Below, piece by piece: positions 15,425-22,709 of a DNA stretch of 34,853 bases. Source of the stretch: DAHUXT01 sp036378295 (GTDB lineage: Bacteria; Chloroflexota; Ktedonobacteria; Ktedonobacterales; JADMIN01). How positions within the stretch are numbered: position 1 is the stretch's first letter; each line of letters begins with the position of its first letter. The notes under the pieces are model-generated. The model had not been told where the DNA came from and made no database searches. It was given only the letters and a program-made list of their open reading frames with translations. The position numbers and the translations under genes were made by a program. Location: the NCBI GenBank assembly GCA_036378295.1, contig DASUWS010000333.1, positions 1 through 34,853 on the forward strand, given 5' to 3'.

Positions 15425-17173
15425 TCAATGCTGCTGTGGGAATAGGAGCGAGGCTGGCTTCTCGCTTTGCGGCGCGCGCGGGAGCCGGTCGGCCAGCGGC
15501 CCAGCGCGCAGACGCGCACGAGCCACGTAGTCATTGACCTGCCGAATCTCCTCCTGTGTGTCCCAGCCAAGTTCTGGCGCTATCAGATGCGCTACCTCGG
15601 CGGCGATGCCCGTTCCAAGGAGGCGGTCTTCGAGCGCGATATGTGTCCGCCGCTGCAAGACATCCTCCAGAGTCAGTGCCATCTCTTCGCGGCAAATGTA
15701 GGGCACCTCGGCCCGAATGTACGGAAGATCGGCCAGCAAGCGTTCCGCCAGGAGTTCATCTCCCGCGACCAACGCCAGCACGTCGAGGGCATCCGAACCG
15801 TATGCTCCAAGGAGATGGTCAATGATGTCTTCGGCCAGTCCAAGCGCCCGCCCCCGCGTGTGCATGTCCGCCCGCACCTCCGCCAGCCCACCTGAGCCGC
15901 GCAGCTTGAGCCTGGTTGTTGGGTGGCTCAGCGTCCGTTGTTCGCGGCGATCTATGCGATCTACCACGTCCTGCGCCATGCGGCGGTAGGTGGTCAGCTT
16001 GCCGCCAGAGACGGAGATAAGCCCGGAATCACTTTCGACCACCTCATGCGAGCGCGAGAGCCGTGCCGGCTTCTTGCCGCGGCCGCGCCGGACCCGCAGC
16101 AAAGGGCGGTTGCCCGCGAACGTCGTCAGAATATCGTCATGGGTGACACCGCTGCGCAGGTAGCGATTCAGGTGGTCGAGCAGATAGCCAATATCCTCGT
16201 CGGTTGCCACCGGATGCTCGATATCGCGCACGGGGGTGTCAGTGGTGCCGACGAGCGCGCGCGACTGCCATGGCACGATGAAGATGATGCGCCCATCCTC
16301 GGTCTCCGGCAGTACGATGGCCTCCTCACCGATGCCCAGCGTCGCGCGGTCAAAGACGAGATGCACGCCTTTGCTCGGCGCGATATGCAGCTCGGGAGAT
16401 TCACCCGCGAGGCGTTCGGTCTGCTCAGCCCAGACGCCCGTTGCGTTGACGATATGACGCGCCCGCACGAGCATTCCCGCGCTTGTGGAGCCAGGCATCT
16501 CGCGCACCCACACCCCTGTGACGCGCCCGTCCTCCTGCGCGAAGCGCACTGCTTCAGCGTAGTTGGCGATGAGCGCCCCGTGCATCGCTGCTGTGCGCAG
16601 CACCGCGATGGTCAGCCGGGTATCGTCGGTCTGGGCATCGTAATAGATGTAGCCAGTTTTGATGCCCTTTGGAATCAGCGAGGGCATACGCGCAAGGGTC
16701 TGCTCTGGGGAGATGCGGCGGTGGACAGCAACATTCGCTTTCCCCGCGAGGACATCGTAGACCCAGAGGCCAGCGTCAAGGATGAATCCGAGGCCGATGC
16801 CAAACGGCGGGGCGATAGGCAGTCCAACCGGATGGCGCGAGCCGGCGTAGAGCGGCAGCACGAACGCGAGCGGATGGACGAGATGGGGCGCGTTCCGCAA
16901 CAGCCGCCCGCGCTCGATCAGCGCCTCGCGCACCAGCGCGATATCCAACTCCGGCAAATAGCGGATGCCGCCATGCACGAGCTTGGTAGACCAGCTACTC
17001 GTGCCGCTGGCGAAGTCGCCACGCTCGACCAGCCCAACGCGGTAGCCACGCGCCGCCGCGTCCAGGGCGACTCCCGCGCCCGTGATACCGCCGCCGATCA
17101 CCAGCACATCCAGCGGCTCTTTCGCCATCGCCTGCAGGGCCTCCAGCCGCCTTCTCGCTAATTCCTCGCCCAT
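15425..17173 (-). CDS. glpD: Aerobic glycerol-3-phosphate dehydrogenase
   Basis: This 582-residue FAD enzyme oxidises glycerol-3-phosphate to dihydroxyacetone phosphate at the membrane and passes electrons to quinone. Visible motifs are DVLVIGGGITGAGVALDAAARG (FAD binding), GDFASGTSSWSTKLVHGGIRYL (family signature), and GTTDTPV and SVSGGKLTTYRRMAQDVVD in the catalytic part, followed by a C-terminal helical cap. The start is uncertain. ATG 17173 has AGGAG 6 nt upstream and is preferred. An in-frame ATG at 17200 has a GGGG run directly before it. No glpF or glpK lies nearby, so glycerophosphodiester or lipid turnover may supply the substrate. Confidence 0.93.
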   Translation of the reverse strand: MGEELARRRLEALQAMAKEPLDVLVIGGGITGAGVALDAAARGYRVGLVERGDFASGTSSWSTKLVHGGIRYLPELDIALVREALIERGRLLRNAPHLVHPLAFVLPLYAGSRHPVGLPIAPPFGIGLGFILDAGLWVYDVLAGKANVAVHRRISPEQTLARMPSLIPKGIKTGYIYYDAQTDDTRLTIAVLRTAAMHGALIANYAEAVRFAQEDGRVTGVWVREMPGSTSAGMLVRARHIVNATGVWAEQTERLAGESPELHIAPSKGVHLVFDRATLGIGEEAIVLPETEDGRIIFIVPWQSRALVGTTDTPVRDIEHPVATDEDIGYLLDHLNRYLRSGVTHDDILTTFAGNRPLLRVRRGRGKKPARLSRSHEVVESDSGLISVSGGKLTTYRRMAQDVVDRIDRREQRTLSHPTTRLKLRGSGGLAEVRADMHTRGRALGLAEDIIDHLLGAYGSDALDVLALVAGDELLAERLLADLPYIRAEVPYICREEMALTLEDVLQRRTHIALEDRLLGTGIAAEVAHLIAPELGWDTQEEIRQVNDYVARARLRAGPLADRLPRAPQSEKPASLLFPQQH

Positions 17174-17314
17174 CTCGCACTCCTGACGATCTCCTATCAT
17201 CCCCTCTGGCCACTCGTACGGGCAGTATCCTCATACTGTAACATAGCCAGGCAGATGCGTCGCGTGAATGCCAGCGCATGGCGGCGCTACAAGAGCGTTC
17301 TCTTCCTGGCAAGA

Positions 17315-17323
17315 TGATATACT
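17315..17323 (+). promoter_or_regulatory. Extended -10 promoter of the uracil-methyltransferase operon
   Basis: TG-A-TATACT (17315-17323) is an extended -10 with no good -35. The same nine bases occur at the kinase promoter (28882-28874, minus). It lies inside the longest possible reading frame, which argues that the true start codon is the later ATG at 17376. Confidence 0.5.
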
Positions 17324-17375
17324 GCAGCGTCCGGCCCATGGGGCTGGTGATTTTTTTGCAGGCGCGGGAGTTGAC

Positions 17376-18755
17376 ATGCCGGAGACGACAGGGATGGCCC
17401 AGGCGGAGCAGACGGAGGAAATAGAGCAAACGGAAACGCGGGCGTACAACGGTCCACGCTACGTCGCTGGGCGCTATCGTGTGCGCGTCGAGGCGCTACT
17501 GCCAGACGGACTGGCGCAGGGGCGTATCGTCGAGGTCACTGAGTCGCCAGATGCAGCAGAATTTGCCGCCGTCTTCGGTGAAGGCCGTCCCGTCGAGATG
17601 CCGGAAGAGTTCACCTTCGTGGGTGGCCTGCCTGGGGAAATGGTCGAAGTCGAGGCGCGATGGAACCTGCCGCGACCAGGACGCAAACGAGCAAAGCGCG
17701 TTCCTCCGCCTCAGGTGCGCGTCGTGGAGATCATCGCCGCCGCGCCGGGCCGTGCTATGCCAGGGTGTCCCGTCTTTGGAGAGTGTGGTGGCTGCCAGCT
17801 TCAGCACATGACGTATGCTGCGCAACTGGCCTGGAAGCGGGATCGTGTGACTGCGTTGCTGCGGGATGCGGGATTCAACGATCCACCGGTCGAGCCTGCT
17901 CTTGGCTGTGCGTCGCCGTGGGGCTATCGCAATCACATGCGCTTCTCGGTCAACTGGGAGGGGCAGCCGGGTCTGACGGCGCGAGGCAGCCACCGGGTGC
18001 TCCCGCTCCGCGCCTGTCCGCTGGCGCATCCGCGTATCAACGAGGCGCTTGCCGTGCTGGCGGAGCATCCACTGCCTCGCCCGCAGGTGGTGGTGCGGTA
18101 CGGCGTGGCAACCAACCAGATGCTCATCCAGCCACAGCCAACCGATGAAGCGCAGGCGCGAGTGCGAGCCGCGGACATAGACCTTCGTGTCGAGACGCTT
18201 GAGGAGGAGATGGGCGGCGCACGTTTTCGCATCCGACCCAGTTCGTTCTTCCAGACGAATACCCTGCAGGCGAATCAGATGGCCGCGCTCGTGCTCAACC
18301 GTCTGCCTGCTGGTCCGGACGTCACGCTCGTGGACGCATATTGTGGCGTTGGCGTGTTTGCGCGGCTGCTGGCTGAGCGTGCCGGTACTGTGGTTGCCAT
18401 CGAAGAGTCGGCGAGCGCCATTCGCGACGCGCGTTGGAATCTGCGCGAGACGCCCAACGTCGAGATCGTCCAGGCAAAGGTCGAGGATGTGCTGCCGGGG
18501 ATGACACGGCGGCTGGACGGACTGGTGATCGATCCGCCGCGCGCTGGATGCCAGCGGCCCGTGCTCGATGCGCTGATTGCCCGCCGCGTGCCGCGTGTCG
18601 TCTACGTCTCGTGCAATCCCGAAACCCTGGCACGTGACGTGGCAATACTCTGCCTGCAATCCAGCGCTTACAGGCTCGTCTCGGTCCAGCCGCTGGATAT
18701 GTTCCCACAGACAGCCCACATTGAAAACATCGCCCTCCTGGAGGCCCACGCATGA
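17376..18755 (+). CDS. TrmA/RumA-family RNA (uracil-5-)-methyltransferase
   Basis: This 459-residue SAM enzyme makes 5-methyluridine in rRNA or tRNA. It has a TRAM-like RNA-binding N-terminal part (about residues 30-125). A [4Fe-4S] site is formed by C131, C137 and C140 (CPVFGECGGC) plus C214, as in RumA/RlmD. The SAM loop is VDAYCGVGVFA. The catalytic block is IDPPRAGC followed by YVSCNPETLARD, with nucleophile C413. The start is ATG 17376 with GGGAG 5 nt upstream. A longer frame from 17268 would run through the promoter. It overlaps maf by 4 nt. Whether it modifies 23S rRNA (RlmD or RlmC/YefA-like) or tRNA is not decided by sequence. Confidence 0.92.
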   Translation: MPETTGMAQAEQTEEIEQTETRAYNGPRYVAGRYRVRVEALLPDGLAQGRIVEVTESPDAAEFAAVFGEGRPVEMPEEFTFVGGLPGEMVEVEARWNLPRPGRKRAKRVPPPQVRVVEIIAAAPGRAMPGCPVFGECGGCQLQHMTYAAQLAWKRDRVTALLRDAGFNDPPVEPALGCASPWGYRNHMRFSVNWEGQPGLTARGSHRVLPLRACPLAHPRINEALAVLAEHPLPRPQVVVRYGVATNQMLIQPQPTDEAQARVRAADIDLRVETLEEEMGGARFRIRPSSFFQTNTLQANQMAALVLNRLPAGPDVTLVDAYCGVGVFARLLAERAGTVVAIEESASAIRDARWNLRETPNVEIVQAKVEDVLPGMTRRLDGLVIDPPRAGCQRPVLDALIARRVPRVVYVSCNPETLARDVAILCLQSSAYRLVSVQPLDMFPQTAHIENIALLEAHA

Positions 18756-19480
18756 CCGTTTCGACCCAGCCGCCTCTCTATCTTGCCTCAGCCTCACCGC
18801 GCCGCAGCCAGTTGCTCACCCACGCCGGGATTGCCTTCGAGCGATTGATCGCGCCTATTGATGAAGATGCGCTCTCCGAGGGCTACCGTGGCCCGCTGGA
18901 GCGTCTGGGGGAATATCTGGCATGCGAGAAGGCTCTGGCTGCCCTGCGGCTGCTGGAAGCGTCGGGACGGCGGGGGCGAGTGCTGGCCTCGGACACCACT
19001 GTACTGCTCGATGGTCAATCGCTGGCGAAGCCGCATGATCTGGCGGAGGCGGAGGCTATGCTGAAGATGCTCCGCGGTCGGGAGCATGTGGTGGCGACAG
19101 GTGTGGCGCTCGCGGGTGATGGTCCGGAGTTCATCGTCTCGGCAACATCAGAGACACGGGTGCTCATGCGCGATTACAGTGATGACGAGATTGCCGCCTA
19201 TGTCGCGACAGGCGATCCGTTGGATAAGGCAGGCGCGTATTCGATCCAGCATCCCGGTTTTTCGCCTGTGGCGTGGTTCGCGGGTTGTCATCTTGGCGTG
19301 ATTGGCCTGCCGCTCTGCCTGGTGGGCGCGCTGCTGGACCACTGGCCCGAGGCGCCATCGAGCGTACAGGTCGCCCATTGTGCCGAAGCCCCCTGCCCCT
19401 GGTCCGCGACATGCCGCGCACCACTGCCTCCGGTGGTAGCCATCCATCGTGTTCGGCAGAAGTCCACTGATGCGCCATGA
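18752..19480 (+). CDS. maf: Maf-family nucleoside triphosphate pyrophosphatase with C-terminal extension
   Basis: The Maf core (residues 8-198) hydrolyses dTTP, UTP or modified pyrimidine NTPs to monophosphates, acting as house-cleaning. Its motifs are LASASPRRSQLL, ASDTTV with the catalytic Asp, and DKAGAYSIQ. The protein is 242 residues, about 40 longer than E. coli YhdE. The tail carries three Cys (C210, C215, C221) in CAEAPCPWSATC, which may bind a metal (inference). Start and stop both overlap the neighbouring genes by 4 nt (ATGA), so the three genes are translationally coupled. Confidence 0.93.
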   Translation: MTVSTQPPLYLASASPRRSQLLTHAGIAFERLIAPIDEDALSEGYRGPLERLGEYLACEKALAALRLLEASGRRGRVLASDTTVLLDGQSLAKPHDLAEAEAMLKMLRGREHVVATGVALAGDGPEFIVSATSETRVLMRDYSDDEIAAYVATGDPLDKAGAYSIQHPGFSPVAWFAGCHLGVIGLPLCLVGALLDHWPEAPSSVQVAHCAEAPCPWSATCRAPLPPVVAIHRVRQKSTDAP

Positions 19481-20448
19481 GCGGGCAGATGGTCCGGGGT
19501 CGCTACGCCCCTTCGCCGACAGGCGAACTGCATCTTGGCAATCTGCGAACCGCTCTGTTGGCGTGGCTCTTTGCCCGCGCGGCGGGTGGGCGTTTTGTGC
19601 TGCGTATCGAAGATCTCGACCTGCCCCGTACGCGACCAGGCGCCACACAGGGGCTCGTGGACGACCTGCGCTGGCTTGGACTCGACTGGGACGAGGGGCC
19701 AGATATCGGCGGGCTGACTGGGCCGTATGTCCAGAGCATGCGTCAGTCGCTCTATGAGCAGGCTATCGCGCACCTGCGCGCTCAGGGGTTGATCTATCCC
19801 TGTTACTGCACGCGTGCCGAGCTTGCCCAGATTGCGAGCGCGCCCCAGAGCGACGAAGCTCCGCGCTATCCCGGCATTTGTCGTCACTTGAGCGCGCGGG
19901 AGCGCGCCGCCCGCGAGGCGGCTGGCCGTCATCCCGCCTTGCGCTTCATCGCGCCGGAGGCTCCCGTCCAGTTCGAGGATACGCTCTGGGGCGAAGTCTC
20001 TGCATCGGTCGCTGCGGCGACGGGCGACTTCGTCGTACGACGGAGTGATGGCATCGTTTCCTACCAGCTTGCGGTCGTCGTGGATGATGCGCTGATGGGA
20101 ATCACTCAGGTCGTCCGTGGGTATGATCTACTGGCATCGACTGCTCGCCAGCTCGCGCTCTACGACGCGCTGGGCTATCCACGCCCAGCGCTGTATGCGC
20201 ACGTGCCGCTGGTAGTGGATGACGAGGGTGCGCGGTTGGCCAAGCGTGATGCTGCGGCTGGTGTGGCAAGGCTACGCGCGGAGGGATACGCGGCGGGAGA
20301 GGTGGTGGGCGCGCTCGCGGCGAGCACTGGAATCTGGCCATTAAGTACCCCTGCCACACCAGCGGATCTGATACGGCAGTTCGACCCGGCGCGATTGCGA
20401 CGTAGCGCGGCCCCGCTTCAGCTTTCCCGCATGCCGCCTGTATCATAG
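19477..20448 (+). CDS. gluQ: Glutamyl-Q tRNA(Asp) synthetase
   Basis: This truncated GluRS paralogue attaches glutamate to queuosine at position 34 of tRNA-Asp. It has 323 residues and lacks the anticodon-binding domain. The class I motif is HLGN (19-22) in APSPTGELHLGNLR. A zinc site is formed by C109, C111, Y131 and C135 (CYC...YPGIC). RLAKRD replaces KMSKS, as usual in this family. The start is ATG 19477, overlapping maf. A second in-frame ATG lies 12 nt later. A role in tRNA-Asp modification implies queuosine metabolism elsewhere in the genome. Confidence 0.93.
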   Translation: MSGQMVRGRYAPSPTGELHLGNLRTALLAWLFARAAGGRFVLRIEDLDLPRTRPGATQGLVDDLRWLGLDWDEGPDIGGLTGPYVQSMRQSLYEQAIAHLRAQGLIYPCYCTRAELAQIASAPQSDEAPRYPGICRHLSARERAAREAAGRHPALRFIAPEAPVQFEDTLWGEVSASVAAATGDFVVRRSDGIVSYQLAVVVDDALMGITQVVRGYDLLASTARQLALYDALGYPRPALYAHVPLVVDDEGARLAKRDAAAGVARLRAEGYAAGEVVGALAASTGIWPLSTPATPADLIRQFDPARLRRSAAPLQLSRMPPVS

Positions 20449-20463
20449 AGCGCCTGCTATCGC

Positions 20464-20493
20464 TTGACGTTTGCGATATCAGATATCTATAGT
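20464..20493 (+). promoter_or_regulatory. Promoter of the orphan histidine kinase
   Basis: TTGACG (20464-20469), an 18-nt spacer and TATAGT (20488-20493) place the RNA start near 20500. This agrees with the GTG start at 20537 and rules against the earlier TTG at 20471. Confidence 0.6.
20475..20487. promoter_or_regulatory. GATATC-A-GATATC palindrome in the promoter spacer
   Basis: A perfect 6+1+6 inverted repeat fills most of the spacer between the -35 and -10 of the histidine-kinase promoter, a classic repressor position. No candidate regulator is encoded beside it. Confidence 0.4.
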
Positions 20494-20536
20494 AATATCC
20501 GGCCTGCTATACCTGTACGATGGAAGGAAGCTGCCT

Positions 20537-21277
20537 GTGGAAATACAACGGGACGAACAGCATCTCATGTCCGACGAAGAGAATTCATTCGTGCGCTTTC
20601 TCGATATTGCCGGTCATGACCTGCGGAACCCGATTACTGTGCTGAAGAGTCAGGTACAGCTCCTTCAGCGGCGCCTTGGTCGTGAGGGCGGGCGTGATGA
20701 TGATCTGCGCGATTTGGGGCGAATGGCCTATCAGATAGAGCGCCTCAATGTTGGGCTCGATACATTCCTGGAGGCAGCCCGCATCGCGCAGGGGCGCTTC
20801 AGCCTCATTCTGGAGATGTGCGATCTGTGTGCGGTCTCTCGCCGGCTGGCTGCGATATATGGGTCTGCGAGTCGCGCCCATACGGTGATGTTCGAGCTGC
20901 CGGATGACCCGATCATTGCCAGCTGGGATACGGCTCGTGTGGAGCTAGCACTTGCCGCGCTGCTGGCGAACGCGCTGAAATTCAGCACGCAGGGCGAGAT
21001 CAGGGTCAAAGTGACCCGCGAGCCGTCTTTTGCCCGTGTCAGTGTGACCGATACTGGCGTTGGGGTGCCCAGGGGCGAGGAGGCTACCATCTTCGAGCCG
21101 TATATCAGTGGCTCGAACATCGAGAATCCTGGCGTGGGCTTGGGGCTTTATGTTGCTCGTGAGATCGTGCGAGAGCATGGCGGCGATATCGGCGTGATCT
21201 CCGTCGAAGATGGCGGCACGACATTCTGGTTCACGCTGCCCCTGGCGGGCGCGGTCAACGGGGAAGCCTTCAGTTGA
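20537..21277 (+). CDS. Soluble orphan sensor histidine kinase (HisKA + HATPase_c)
   Basis: This 246-residue protein has an H-box FLDIAGHDLRNPITVLKS with phospho-acceptor H27. The ATP-binding part has the N-box ALAALLANALKFS, G1 VTDTGVGVP, and G2 PGVGLGLYVAREIVREHGG. It has no transmembrane segment and no PAS, GAF or other sensor domain, so the signal must come through a partner or from the cytoplasm. The start is GTG 20537, with AAGGAAG 6 nt upstream. ATG 20568 is the alternative. No response regulator is adjacent. It has its own promoter and is separate from gluQ upstream. Confidence 0.88.
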   Translation: MEIQRDEQHLMSDEENSFVRFLDIAGHDLRNPITVLKSQVQLLQRRLGREGGRDDDLRDLGRMAYQIERLNVGLDTFLEAARIAQGRFSLILEMCDLCAVSRRLAAIYGSASRAHTVMFELPDDPIIASWDTARVELALAALLANALKFSTQGEIRVKVTREPSFARVSVTDTGVGVPRGEEATIFEPYISGSNIENPGVGLGLYVAREIVREHGGDIGVISVEDGGTTFWFTLPLAGAVNGEAFS

Positions 21278-21303
21278 ACAGGCCAGCACTTCGCTCCGCT
21301 TCG

Positions 21304-22539
21304 TCAGGTGAGCGAGGGAAGGCTGAAGATCTGCTCATGCGCATCCGAGGGCACGATTACTGTCAGGGCGAGTGGCGCGACTCTGAACGTCATTGGGAGG
21401 GTCCCGATCAACTCGCCGTCCACCTGCACGGGCAGGGGAATATCTGCCTCGACACGAATTGAACGGGCCCGCTCGTAGCGGACGTGCGGGCCGCCGCGCG
21501 GTCGCCGGAGGAATGCGTTACGCAGAATGCCCAGCCGATAACGAATTCCGCCACCTCCGACGACGACGAGATCCAGCAGACCATCATCCGCGATGGCATG
21601 GCGCGTAAAGGTAAGAGCGCCACCATAGAGGCGGGTATTGCCAATGATGAGCATGAGCGCTGAAAGCTCCCGCCGTTTACCGTCACGCCGGACGCGCACG
21701 CGAACGGGCTTGTGTGTGACGCCCAGCACTCCGACCGTGGTTAGATAGTCCAGGATCTTCAGCCCGATGCGCTTGAGCAGACTCTGCTCCACTCGTCGCG
21801 CGACCTCGGCGTCGAAGCCGACCCCCGCCATCATCAGAAAGTAACGGTTGTCTGCGCGTCCCAGATCCACCCGTTGCCGCGTGCCATAGAGCAACACTCG
21901 CGCCGCATCGGGCAGGCTCAGTGGAATATGTGTCTCACGCGCCCATACGTTGACGGTACCCAACGGCAAGACGCCGAGCGCGGTCGAGTGGCCCGCCAAC
22001 TCCTGGATGATTTCATTGATCGTGCCATCGCCGCCTGCCGCGACAACGATCTCCGCGCCCGCATGAACAGCCTCCCGAGCCAGCGCGCCAGCGTGTCCTG
22101 GGCGCTCGGTCAGGCAGACTTCGGTAGTCATTCCCGCCTCGGTCAGTGCCTCAGCCACTAGATAGAGTTGGTTGAGCGCGAGTGGCATCCGTAGCGTGCC
22201 TGACCTCGGATTGGCGATGATGCGCGCACGAGGCTGGACGGCTCGCCTGCTCTCGTCTGACTGCCCGCGCTTACGGCGGGTCGGCGCGGGGAGCACGTAG
22301 TACGCCAGGCGGGCGACCGCACCTACGCGGCGCATAGCTGTGGGCGTGGTCAGCGCCAGCGGACGCCGTAGCCGCTCTCGCCATGTGAGAGCTTTCAGAC
22401 CAGCCATGCTGAAGTTTGTGATGGTACGGAGGCGAGGCGAGCGGTACAGGGCGCGCCAGCCCGCCTGAGGGGCTCGCAAGAGGGAGCGCCAGCTTTTCGC
22501 AGGATACGGCGAGGATGTTGCATGAGGATTACCATCCAT
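21304..22539 (-). CDS. Diacylglycerol kinase-like lipid kinase (YegS/BmrU family) with N-terminal extension
   Basis: This 411-residue protein has a C-terminal DAGK catalytic domain starting near residue 105 (ARIIANPRSG). It contains the nucleotide motif AAGGDGTINEII and the downstream LGTVNVWARE and GVGFDAEV blocks, as in bacterial DgkB/YegS. These enzymes phosphorylate diacylglycerol or related lipids at the membrane. The first 100 residues are an Arg-rich extension with no recognised domain. They could be membrane-associated, given the amphipathic LAYYVLPAPTRRKRG. The start is ATG 22539 (MDGNPH), with AGGAGG 7 nt upstream. It converges on the histidine kinase across only 26 bp. Confidence 0.88.
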   Translation of the reverse strand: MDGNPHATSSPYPAKSWRSLLRAPQAGWRALYRSPRLRTITNFSMAGLKALTWRERLRRPLALTTPTAMRRVGAVARLAYYVLPAPTRRKRGQSDESRRAVQPRARIIANPRSGTLRMPLALNQLYLVAEALTEAGMTTEVCLTERPGHAGALAREAVHAGAEIVVAAGGDGTINEIIQELAGHSTALGVLPLGTVNVWARETHIPLSLPDAARVLLYGTRQRVDLGRADNRYFLMMAGVGFDAEVARRVEQSLLKRIGLKILDYLTTVGVLGVTHKPVRVRVRRDGKRRELSALMLIIGNTRLYGGALTFTRHAIADDGLLDLVVVGGGGIRYRLGILRNAFLRRPRGGPHVRYERARSIRVEADIPLPVQVDGELIGTLPMTFRVAPLALTVIVPSDAHEQIFSLPSLT

Positions 22540-22603
22540 GAAGCATCCTCCTGCTTGCCGCATCGGAACGTCATCTTGGGGCCGGGCGCGCGCGTATAGA
22601 TGC

Positions 22604-22615
22604 ATGCACGTGCAT
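22604..22615. promoter_or_regulatory. 12-bp perfect palindrome upstream of the lipid kinase
   Basis: ATGCACGTGCAT lies 65 bp before the lipid-kinase start, just upstream (minus strand) of a possible -10 TATACG (22598-22593). It may be an operator. Evidence is only symmetry and position. Confidence 0.3.
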
Positions 22616-22656
22616 ACGCCATACGATTAGCGCCTGGGGAGAGGCCCACGACCCCA

Positions 22657-22693
22657 CTTCATCTCTCGCTCTCGTTTTCATTACGAGATGAAG
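22657..22693 (-). other. Stem-loop after murF-alr
   Basis: CTTCATCTC (22657-22665) and GAGATGAAG (22685-22693) form a 9-bp stem 17 nt downstream of the murF-alr stop. An alternative inner hairpin uses CTCGT and ACGAG. No T-tract follows, so it is a weak terminator candidate. Confidence 0.4.
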
Positions 22694-22709
22694 GCGCGCA
22701 AGGTTACGG

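Noticed and set aside
15923..17161. 412-codon plus-strand frame inside glpD
   Set aside because: Antisense shadow of a well-supported gene; no ribosome binding site or domain.
17496..18797. 433-codon minus-strand frame
   Set aside because: Antisense to the uracil methyltransferase, which has its catalytic and iron-sulfur motifs in the plus frame.
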